Source: Chloroflexi bacterium UBA4736
Lineage (GTDB): Bacteria > Chloroflexota > Dormibacteria > Dormibacterales > Dormibacteraceae
Direction of reading: 5' to 3'
DNA length: 19,385 nucleotides
Assembly: GCA_002404015.1 (NCBI GenBank)
Contig: DHIW01000093.1
Span: forward strand, 1-19,385
Within the stretch, counting starts at the first letter, position 1. Each line of letters begins with the position of its first letter. Position numbers and translations under genes: made by a program. Under the pieces are notes generated by a model. It did no database searches, was not told where the DNA came from, and was given only the letters and a program-made list of their open reading frames with translations. Shown in pieces: positions 1 to 7,390 of the stretch.

Positions 1-1244
1 ATGACGCAGTAGGCGCCGCCGTAGGCCTTGCGCGTGATCACCGTGAGCTTGGGCACGGTCGCCTCGCTAAAGGCGTACAGGAGCTTGGCGCCGTGCCGGA
101 TGATCCCCCCGTACTCCTGCTCGGTCCCGGGCAGAAACCCGGGCACGTCCTCGAAGACGACCAGGGGGATGTTGAAGGCGTCGCAGAAGCGCACGAAGCG
201 AGCGCCCTTGACAGAGGCGTTGATGTCGAGCGCCCCGGCCATCACCTTGGGCTGGTTGGCGACGACGCCGACGGGATGGCCGTCGAGGCGCGCAAAGCCG
301 ATGACGAGGTTCATGGCGAAATACGGCTGGACCTCGAAGAAGTCGGCGTCGTCCACCACCCGGCGGATCACGTCCTTCATGTCGTAGGGCTCTTTGGGGC
401 TGTCGGGGATCAGGCCCGCGAGGTCGGGGTCGGCGCGGTCCCAGGGGTCGCGGGTGGCCAACGCGGGCGGCTGCTCCTCCCAGTTCTGGGGGATGAACGA
501 GAGCAGGCGCCGCGTCTGATCGAAGCACTCGTCCTCGGTCTGGGCCAGGAAGTGGGCCACGCCCGATTTCGTGTTGTGGACCTCGGCGCCGCCCAGGCTG
601 TCGAACGTGACTTCCTCGCCGGTCGTGACGCGGATCACCTCCGGTCCGGTGATGAACATGTAGCTCATCTCGTGGACCATGAACGTGAAGTCGGTCATGG
701 CCGGCGAGTACACGGCGCCCCCGGTGCAGGGGCCCAGGATGAGGCTGAGCTGGGGGATCACCCCGCTCGACTCCACGTTTCGCCAGAAGATCTCGGCGTA
801 GCCGGCCAGGGAGACCACACCTTCCTGGATCCGGGCCCCGCCGGAGTCGTTGATGCCGATGATGGGGATCCGGTTCCGGTACGCGAGGTCCATCACCTTG
901 CAGACCTTCTCGGCGAAGACCTCGCCGAGGGAGCCGCCGAAGACCGCGGCGTCGTGGCTGAAGAGCATCACGTCGCGGCCGCCGATCTTGGCCATCCCGG
1001 TCACCACGCCGTCGCCGGCCGGCCGCTTCGCGTCCAGGCCGAAGGCGGTCGAGCGGTGGCGGGCGAAGAGGTCGAGCTCCTCGAATGAGTTGCGGTCCAC
1101 AAGGCGCCTGATCCGCTCGCGGGCGGTGAGCTTGCCCTTCTCGTGCTGGCGCGCGAAAGCCTCGGCGTCGCCGTCCCCAGCCAGGTACTTGCGCTGCCGC
1201 AGCGCGTTGAGCGGGTCGACCCGCCGCGACTTGCGCTCAGCCAC
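1..1244 (-). CDS. pccB: Acyl-CoA (propionyl-CoA) carboxylase, carboxyltransferase beta subunit, 3' end cut off by the window
   Basis: The frame is open from a GTG at 1244 to the left edge, giving 414 residues of a family usually about 510-530 long, so roughly the last fifth is missing. This subunit moves carboxyl from carboxybiotin to propionyl-CoA (or another short acyl-CoA), making methylmalonyl-CoA in the cytoplasm. The N-terminal motif KGKLTARERI, the oxyanion-type segments INDSGGARIQEG and GPCTGGAVYSPA, and in the second half VANQPKVMAGALD and EDVPGFLPGTEQEY are typical of the biotin-dependent carboxyltransferase family. It reads in the same direction as the methylmalonyl-CoA epimerase and mutase genes upstream, which act on its product, so propionyl-CoA is the likeliest substrate; acetyl-CoA or 3-methylcrotonyl-CoA cannot be excluded from sequence alone. 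The biotin carboxylase alpha subunit is not in the window. No ATG lies near the GTG chosen. Confidence 0.9.
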   Translation of the reverse strand, partial: MAERKSRRVDPLNALRQRKYLAGDGDAEAFARQHEKGKLTARERIRRLVDRNSFEELDLFARHRSTAFGLDAKRPAGDGVVTGMAKIGGRDVMLFSHDAAVFGGSLGEVFAEKVCKVMDLAYRNRIPIIGINDSGGARIQEGVVSLAGYAEIFWRNVESSGVIPQLSLILGPCTGGAVYSPAMTDFTFMVHEMSYMFITGPEVIRVTTGEEVTFDSLGGAEVHNTKSGVAHFLAQTEDECFDQTRRLLSFIPQNWEEQPPALATRDPWDRADPDLAGLIPDSPKEPYDMKDVIRRVVDDADFFEVQPYFAMNLVIGFARLDGHPVGVVANQPKVMAGALDINASVKGARFVRFCDAFNIPLVVFEDVPGFLPGTEQEYGGIIRHGAKLLYAFSEATVPKLTVITRKAYGGAYCV

Positions 1245-1453
1245 GGGCCCCCCCAGCGCGAACCGCGGCCCCGCCGCAGGTGGGGCGGCGGCAAGTGCCG
1301 CCGCGGGGGGCGTGCTTGGGCAGAGCCCAAGCACCCGACCGGGTCAAGGCCGAAGAGGGCCCGGTCAGGGCCCGGTGCCTTGACGCGGTCGTTCCGGGGG
1401 GGTGTCCCCCCAGATAAAGCGCTCGAACGCTTGCCAGCAGCCGCAAGCCAGCA
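1245..1453. other. 209-base intergenic region packed with hairpins between mutase and carboxylase genes
   Basis: No convincing gene is seen. The region holds at least five inverted repeats in a row: GCGGCGGCA/TGCCGCCGC (1285-1304), GTGCTTGGGC/GCCCAAGCAC with a 3-base loop (1312-1334), TCAAGGC/GCCTTGA (1344-1383) enclosing two copies of GGGCCCGGT (1357-1365 and 1368-1376), a G-run facing a C-run (1396-1411), and GCTTGC/GCAAGC (1429-1448). A seventh-length arm CCGCCGC at 1271-1277 can compete for the first stem by pairing with 1285-1291. It could be a processing or attenuation region between mutA and pccB, a rho-independent-like stop without a clear U-tract, or a lineage-specific palindromic repeat. 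Only one copy is present in this window. Confidence 0.6.
1312..1334. terminator. Perfect 10-bp hairpin with AGA loop
   Basis: GTGCTTGGGC pairs with GCCCAAGCAC across a 3-base loop. It is the longest uninterrupted stem in the gap between the leftward mutase gene and the leftward carboxylase gene. No run of T follows on either strand, so a classical intrinsic terminator is not proven; a transcript-stabilising or partial-attenuation hairpin is equally possible. Confidence 0.35.
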
Positions 1454-3026
<1,573 letters not shown>

Positions 3027-3037
<11 letters not shown>

Positions 3038-3434
3038 CCTCTTCGAGCTCGGTCAGCACGCCCAGCGTGCTCCGTGGGTGCAGGAAGCCGATCCTCGTCT
3101 TGCCGCCGCCGCCCTCGCGAGGCCTCTCGTCGATCGTCTCCAGGCCCGCCGCCCGGGCGCGGCGCAGGGCGTCGGCGACGTCGTCGACCTTGTAGGCGAT
3201 GTGGTGGATGCCCTCCCCCCGCTTGGCTATGAACTTGCCCACCGGCGAATCGTCGGCCAGCGGCTGCATCAGCTCGATCTCGAGGTCGCCGATGCGGAAG
3301 GAGGCCGCCTCCATCCGATCGGCCTTCGCGATCCAGCGGTGCCGGACCTTGAGCCCGAACACCTCCTGGTAGAGCTTGATCGCGGCGTCCAGGTCCTTCA
3401 CCGCCAGGCCCAGGTGGCTGATGCTCTGGATCAT
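3027..3434 (-). CDS. mce: Methylmalonyl-CoA epimerase
   Basis: A 135-residue protein of the vicinal-oxygen-chelate fold, the normal size for methylmalonyl-CoA epimerase. The enzyme converts (2S)- to (2R)-methylmalonyl-CoA between propionyl-CoA carboxylase and the mutase. Two beta-alpha-beta-beta-beta units are visible: [18 protein letters not shown] with His7, and [18 protein letters not shown] with His77/His78. IELMQPL (53-59) and VLTEL with Glu129 supply the remaining predicted metal ligands. The phrase [13 protein letters not shown] is highly characteristic of the epimerase as opposed to other glyoxalase-like proteins. The ATG overlaps the stop of the upstream dehydrogenase as ATGA, and the 3' end overlaps mutA by 11 bases, so translation of the three genes is probably coupled. 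Confidence 0.93.
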
Positions 3435-4285
3435 CGCTCGTACACGTACCAGCCGCGGCCCGTCTTCCGCCCCAGCTGTCCGGCCTCCACCTTCGCCCGC
3501 AGCTGGTCGGAGGGTCGGTAGCGCTCGTCGCCTGTCGTCCGGTACATGTGGAGTCGGGCGTTGTAGGTGACGTCAAGGCCGCTGAAGTCGCCCAGCCGGA
3601 ACGGTCCCATCGGCCAGTTGAGGCCCTTCTCGACCGCCGTGTCGATGTCCTCGAAGCTGGCCACGCCCGCGTCCAGCAGGCGATAGGCCTCCTGCGAGGC
3701 GGCGTGCAGGATCCGGTTGACTATGAAGCCGTCGATCTCCTTGTTCAGCACCACGGGCACCCGGCCCATCTCCCGGCCGAACGCGACCGCCCTCTCGACG
3801 GTCTGGTCCGACGTCCCCGGTCCGCGGACGATCTCCACCAGCTCCATCACGAGCGGCGGGTAGAAAAAATGCATGTTGCAGCACATCGCGGGCCTCCCCG
3901 AGGCGTCGGCGATCTGGGAGATGCCCATGGTTGACGAGTTGCTGGCCAGCACCGCATCGGCCGGCGCCAGCTCACCCAGACGGGCGAACAGCCGGCGCTT
4001 GGGCTCCAGCTGCTCGACGATCGCCTCGATCACGATGTCCGCCCCCGCGACCGCCTCGGCGAGGTCCGCCGTCGGGCGCACCCTATGCAGGGCCGCCTCC
4101 ATCTCGGCGGCCGGCAGCGAGCCCTTCGCCACGCGCCGCTCCAGCAGCCGGCGGTTGCCGGCGACCGCCTTGTCCAGCTGGTCGTCGCTGACGTCGTTGA
4201 GGGCCACCTCGGCTCCGTGCAGAGCGGCCTGCTGGGCGATCTGGGCGCCCATGGAACCCGAGCCGATAACCGCCAGCCGGGTCAC
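3431..4285 (-). CDS. 3-hydroxyacyl-CoA dehydrogenase (3-hydroxybutyryl-CoA dehydrogenase type)
   Basis: A 284-residue NAD(P)-dependent dehydrogenase, the usual length of the stand-alone 3-hydroxybutyryl-CoA dehydrogenases. It oxidises 3-hydroxyacyl-CoA to 3-ketoacyl-CoA in beta-oxidation, or runs in reverse. The Rossmann dinucleotide motif GSGSMGAQIA is at residues 8-17. The active-site segments are ASNSSTM (Ser117/118), NMHFFYPP (His139), MELVEIV (Glu151) and GFIVNRIL (Asn190), with spacings that match the Ser/His/Glu/Asn set of the family. The C-terminal domain ends in [13 protein letters not shown], typical of the family. The start is a GTG that overlaps the stop of the SCP2 gene before it as GTGA, and the stop overlaps the epimerase ATG. 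Chain-length preference cannot be read from the sequence. Confidence 0.9.
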   Translation of the reverse strand: MTRLAVIGSGSMGAQIAQQAALHGAEVALNDVSDDQLDKAVAGNRRLLERRVAKGSLPAAEMEAALHRVRPTADLAEAVAGADIVIEAIVEQLEPKRRLFARLGELAPADAVLASNSSTMGISQIADASGRPAMCCNMHFFYPPLVMELVEIVRGPGTSDQTVERAVAFGREMGRVPVVLNKEIDGFIVNRILHAASQEAYRLLDAGVASFEDIDTAVEKGLNWPMGPFRLGDFSGLDVTYNARLHMYRTTGDERYRPSDQLRAKVEAGQLGRKTGRGWYVYER

Positions 4286-4713
4286 TGCACCGAGAAGACG
4301 CGGGTGACCCGGTTGAGGGTCGTGAGGTTGCCCAAGATGCCTTCTATCTTGAGGCGGCGGCCGATCAGCTTTCGCACGATCGAGCGCCCCGTGGTCTCCA
4401 CGTAGTTGGGCATGCCGGCGAAGCCGATGCGCATGTTCGAGAGCTCCATGACCGTATCGGCGTCGCCCCGGATGGTGATGTCCCGGTCGGGCTTGAGCCC
4501 GTTGGAGACGACCAGCTTGCCGCCCTTGAAGTCGAGCGTCACGGCCTCGTCGATGTCCGTGACCGCGACCCCGACCCGCGCCGCGAGGGCCTCGAAGTCG
4601 GCCCGCTTCTCGGGCCGCGACTCCACGTTGGCCTCGATCAGGCCTCCCAGCATCTGCGCGAACGCCGAGGCCTGGTCGCCGTCGGCGTAGCTGACTAGCC
4701 CTCGTCCGGCCAC
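4282..4713 (-). CDS. SCP2 sterol-carrier-domain protein (second of a tandem pair)
   Basis: The C-terminal 100 residues resemble the SCP2 sterol-binding fold: TLDFKGGKLVVSNG, then DITIRGDADTVMELSNM, then a short helix and IEGILGNLTTLNRVTRVFSV. Such domains bind acyl-CoA, fatty acids or sterols in a hydrophobic tunnel. The GTG at 4713 is chosen as the only standard start before the conserved region; it gives 143 residues and overlaps the preceding gene by 19 bases. A start at the ATG of QMLGGL would lose about 20 residues. The last bases overlap the dehydrogenase GTG. Position among beta-oxidation and methylmalonyl-CoA genes suggests handling of acyl-CoA substrates. Function is inferred from fold and neighbours only. 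Confidence 0.75.
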   Translation of the reverse strand: MAGRGLVSYADGDQASAFAQMLGGLIEANVESRPEKRADFEALAARVGVAVTDIDEAVTLDFKGGKLVVSNGLKPDRDITIRGDADTVMELSNMRIGFAGMPNYVETTGRSIVRKLIGRRLKIEGILGNLTTLNRVTRVFSVQ

Positions 4714-5117
4714 TTGACCGGTACCCGGGTGGTGCACTCCGTCAGCTCCTGCGAGGCCTTCGTGTAGCGCACGATGGTCGGCAGATCGCCCTTCAGCTTC
4801 AGCTTTCCCTGGAGCATGCCCCGGGTCGCGTCGAGCTCCTTCTGCGCCACCTGCTTCCAGCGCGAGTAAGGCGCACTGATGGCGAAGTCGCACGCCTGGG
4901 CGTCGGTGGCGGCCCCCACCTTCACGTCGCGGGCCTCGCCCTCGAAAAGGTCCAGCACGATCCCCTTCGACTCCGGGAAGTTCTTGTCCGGCTCGGCCTC
5001 GACCACGAGTCCCACCGTCCACTTCCAGCCCTTGCCGAAGTTCTTGTACGCGTCACTCTTGTTGATCTCGGCCTTGAAGGCCTTCGCCCACTCGTCCGAG
5101 AACGCATCCACACTCAT
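4695..5117 (-). CDS. SCP2 sterol-carrier-domain protein (first of a tandem pair)
   Basis: A 140-residue soluble protein, first gene of the leftward cluster. The order WTVGLVVEAEPDKN, GIVLDLFEGEARDVKVG, CDFAISAPYSRWKQV, and GKLKLKGDLPTIVRYTKASQEL agrees with the SCP2-like fold, in which the last helix and strand cap a lipid-binding cavity. The ATG at 5117 is supported by a strong Shine-Dalgarno sequence GGAGGT at 5124-5129, 8 bases before it; longer readings into the divergent acyl-CoA ligase lack support. It shares little obvious sequence with the second SCP2 protein apart from the fold pattern, so the two may bind different ligands or form a heteromer. No signal peptide is visible, so it should be cytoplasmic. 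Confidence 0.78.
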   Translation of the reverse strand: MSVDAFSDEWAKAFKAEINKSDAYKNFGKGWKWTVGLVVEAEPDKNFPESKGIVLDLFEGEARDVKVGAATDAQACDFAISAPYSRWKQVAQKELDATRGMLQGKLKLKGDLPTIVRYTKASQELTECTTRVPVKWPDEG

Positions 5118-5151
5118 ATCAGCCCACCTCCGGCTCGTTAGAGTACGCGCT
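5118..5151. promoter_or_regulatory. Divergent promoter with overlapping -10 boxes
   Basis: Only 34 bases separate the SCP2 gene from the acyl-CoA ligase. The segment TTAGAGTA (5138-5145) reads as TAGAGT on the plus strand, 7 bases before the ligase ATG, and as TACTCT on the minus strand, about 22 bases before the SCP2 ATG. The minus transcript would carry a short leader with GGAGGT (5124-5129); the plus transcript would be leaderless. No convincing -35 is seen on either strand. Assignment is by pattern only. Confidence 0.5.
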
Positions 5152-6696
5152 ATGAGCCTCAACCTTGCCGTGATGCTGAGGGAGGCCGCCCTCGCCAAGC
5201 CCGACAAACCGGCCGTGATCCTCGACCAGTTCAAGCTGGACTACAAGACGCTCGAAGCGCTCTCCAACCAGGTCGCCGGCAGCCTCCGGGCGGCAGGCGT
5301 CAAGAGAGGCGAGCGGGTGGGCCTGATGCTCCCCAACGTGCCCCAGTTCATGGTCGCCTACTACGGGATCCTGAAGGCCGGCGCCGTCGTGGTGCCGATG
5401 AACGTCCTCCTCAAAGCTCCGGAGGTGGCGTTCTACGTCGGTGACTCAGAAGCCAAGATCCTGATCACGTGGGATGACTTCGCCGCGGAGGCACTCAAGG
5501 GCGCCGCACAGGCGGGCGGCGTCACAACCTTCGTCGTCATGAAACCGGGCGACGAGAACGTCCCGGAGGGCGCCCGCAACTTCGCGGAGCTGATGCAGGG
5601 CAGCCCAGTCTTCGACATGGAGGCCACCGATCCCGACGACACCGCCGTGATCCTCTACACCTCAGGCACGACCGGCAAGCCCAAGGGCGCCGAGCTGACC
5701 CACTTCAACCTCTACATGTGCTGCAACATCGGCAGGGGCCTGGTGGAGGTGAAGGGCGACGACGTGGCGCTGGCCGTCCTGCCGCTCTTCCACTCGTTCG
5801 GCCAGAGCAACGTGATGAACACGGCGGTCCTGAACGGGCTCACCATCACGCTGGTCCCCCGCTTCGACGCCGACAAGGTCCTGGAGGTGATCCAGCGCGA
5901 CCGGGTGACGCTTTTCTTCGGCGTCCCGACCATGTATTTCGCGCTCCTCCACCACCCCGAGACCGACAAGTACGACACCTCCAGCCTGCGCCTGGGACTG
6001 TCCGGCGGGGCAGCCATGCCGGGCGAGGTCATGAAGGCCTTCGAGGAGAAGTTCGGGATGACCATCCTCGAGGGCTACGGGCTCTCGGAGACGTCGCCCA
6101 CGGCCACCTTCAACCGGAGCAAGGAAGAGCGCAGGTACCTGAGCATCGGCAAGCCGGTCTGGGGCGTCGAGGTGAAGATCTTCGACGAGGACGACAGAGA
6201 GATGCCGCACGGCAAGGACAGCGTGGGCGAGATCGTGATCCGCGGCCACAACGTTATGAAGGGCTACTTCAAGAAGCCGAAGGAGACCGCGGAGGCCTTC
6301 AAGGGCGGCTGGTTCCACAGCGGCGACATGGGCTACATCGACGCGGAGGGCTTCATCTACATCGTCGACCGCAAGAAGGAGCTGATCATCCGGGGCGGCT
6401 TCAACGTGTACCCGAGGGAGATCGAAGAGGTGCTGTTCTCGCACCCGGCTGTGGCGGCCGCGGCCGTCATCGGCGTCCCCGACGAGCGCCTCGGCGAGGA
6501 GGTCAAGGCGGTGGTGCAGCTCAAGCCCGGCCAGGAGGCCAGCAGCGACGAGCTGATCGACTACACCAAGGAGCGGGTCGCGGCCTACAAATACCCCCGG
6601 ACGGTGGAGTTCGTGGACGCGCTGCCCATGGGCCCGACCGGGAAGATCCTGAAGAAGGAGCTCAAAGCGCAGCGGGAGGCTGCCGCGAAGGCCTAG
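5152..6696 (+). CDS. fadD: Long-chain fatty acyl-CoA ligase (AMP-forming)
   Basis: A 514-residue member of the adenylate-forming (ANL) superfamily, full length. It activates a carboxylic acid to acyl-AMP and then to acyl-CoA, supplying substrate for the beta-oxidation genes next to it. The ATP-binding motif YTSGTTGKPKGAELTH lies at residues 169-184, YGLSET at 309-314, the GWFHSGDMGY motif with Asp392 at 386-395, the hinge DRKKELIIRGGFNVYP at 406-421, and the C-terminal catalytic lysine in PTGK (Lys498). The ATG at 5152 starts the normal N-terminus; the upstream open frame is antisense to the SCP2 gene. No Shine-Dalgarno is present, and TAGAGT ends 7 bases before the ATG, so a leaderless mRNA is likely. 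Fatty acid is the likely substrate class, but short aryl or medium-chain acids are not excluded. Confidence 0.88.
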   Translation: MSLNLAVMLREAALAKPDKPAVILDQFKLDYKTLEALSNQVAGSLRAAGVKRGERVGLMLPNVPQFMVAYYGILKAGAVVVPMNVLLKAPEVAFYVGDSEAKILITWDDFAAEALKGAAQAGGVTTFVVMKPGDENVPEGARNFAELMQGSPVFDMEATDPDDTAVILYTSGTTGKPKGAELTHFNLYMCCNIGRGLVEVKGDDVALAVLPLFHSFGQSNVMNTAVLNGLTITLVPRFDADKVLEVIQRDRVTLFFGVPTMYFALLHHPETDKYDTSSLRLGLSGGAAMPGEVMKAFEEKFGMTILEGYGLSETSPTATFNRSKEERRYLSIGKPVWGVEVKIFDEDDREMPHGKDSVGEIVIRGHNVMKGYFKKPKETAEAFKGGWFHSGDMGYIDAEGFIYIVDRKKELIIRGGFNVYPREIEEVLFSHPAVAAAAVIGVPDERLGEEVKAVVQLKPGQEASSDELIDYTKERVAAYKYPRTVEFVDALPMGPTGKILKKELKAQREAAAKA

Positions 6697-6713
6697 GGCC
6701 CGACGGGGCCTAG
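6693..6713. terminator. Symmetric hairpin containing the stop codons of two convergent genes
   Basis: CTAGGGCCC (6693-6701) pairs with GGGCCTAG (6706-6713) around the loop GACG, with one bulged G. The stem contains the TAG of the rightward acyl-CoA ligase and, on the other strand, the TAG of the leftward cupredoxin gene. It is the only sequence between the two genes and could act on both transcripts. There is no T-run on either side, so its strength as a terminator is uncertain. Confidence 0.45.
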
Positions 6714-7087
6714 CTCACCTGGAGGGTGGCGGTCATCCCCGAGTCAGCGTGGCCGGGCTGGCTGCAGAAGACCCTGTAGCTCCCGGCGACCAGGCTGTCC
6801 ACGGTGAAGACGGCGGAAGCCCCGGGCTGCACCAGCTCGCTCTTGAACTGCTTTCCGTCGGGGGCGGTGATGGTCATGTCGTGGCTGACCGATCCGGCGT
6901 TGACCAGATAGAAGGTCGCCTTCCCGGCGGGCGCCGACATGCTCGAGGGGCTGAACTTGAACTCGCTCAGCGTGACCTTGATCGAACCCGCCGGCGGACC
7001 GCCGCCCGACGAGCCACCACCGCAGGCGGCGGCCAGCAGCGCCAGTAGGGCGAGACCCGTCAGCAGGACCTGGCGAATGTTGCGCAT
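6710..7087 (-). CDS. Lipoprotein cupredoxin (blue-copper-like electron carrier)
   Basis: A 125-residue exported protein. The N-terminus (residues 1-22) is a lipoprotein signal: MRNIRQ, a leucine/alanine-rich core and the lipobox LAAAC with Cys22, followed by a Gly/Ser-rich linker. The mature domain is a single cupredoxin beta-sandwich. Copper ligands appear complete: His69 (VSHDM), then Cys108, His113 and Met118 in FCSQPGHADSGM, the C-x4-H-x4-M arrangement of type 1 copper sites. It would sit on the outer face of the cytoplasmic membrane and carry electrons or bind copper. GGGAG and AAGGGG upstream of the ATG may serve as ribosome binding sites. Its partner is not evident; the molybdenum oxidoreductase 3 kb away is a speculative candidate. 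Confidence 0.85.
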   Translation of the reverse strand: MRNIRQVLLTGLALLALLAAACGGGSSGGGPPAGSIKVTLSEFKFSPSSMSAPAGKATFYLVNAGSVSHDMTITAPDGKQFKSELVQPGASAVFTVDSLVAGSYRVFCSQPGHADSGMTATLQVS

Positions 7088-7147
7088 CCCCTTGTCGGCT
7101 ACTCCCTCAGGTTACGGCAAGGCCGCCGCCGGCTTCCGAATTTTGTA

Positions 7148-7300
7148 TCAGGTGGCCAGCGCGGTGATGACGTTGGAGAATACGTTGATGATCTGGCGGC
7201 CCATCGTGAGAAGAAAAATGATCATGACGATCGAGACCAGAATCAGTATCAGGGCGTATTCGACCAACCCCTGACCGCTCTGCGGGTGATCGGCCGACAT
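7148..7300 (-). CDS. Flp-type (type IVb) pilin
   Basis: A 50-residue protein with the prepilin pattern of the Flp/Fap family: a short hydrophilic leader MSADHPQSG, then QGLVEYALIL and a single hydrophobic helix to about residue 36. Predicted prepilin peptidase cleavage is after Gly9, which puts Glu14 at position +5 and Tyr15 at +6 of the mature pilin, as the family requires. The ATG at 7300 is preceded by AAGGAGG at a spacing of about 9 bases, the clearest Shine-Dalgarno in this half of the window; upstream in-frame starts lack one. No tad/cpa assembly genes are present here, so assembly proteins must be encoded elsewhere. It lies 90 bases downstream of the peptidase gene on the same strand and may have its own promoter. 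Confidence 0.85.
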   Translation of the reverse strand: MSADHPQSGQGLVEYALILILVSIVMIIFLLTMGRQIINVFSNVITALAT

Positions 7301-7390
7301 ACTGTTAAACCTCCTTCCCCGGTATGGGTTTACTCGTCTGACCGGCCCCCTGCGCGAAGGCCGCCACACGTGGAAGGGGACACTAGCCCC

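Noticed and set aside
1396..1411. G7/C6 hairpin as a sequencing artefact
   Set aside because: Homopolymer length could be misread, but the run is in a non-coding gap, so no frame evidence decides the matter; kept only as part of the hairpin region.
4282..5022. 246-residue reading of the second SCP2 gene
   Set aside because: The first part is antiparallel-free shadow of the first SCP2 gene in another frame (Gly/Arg/Ala-rich); the conserved domain begins after 4713.
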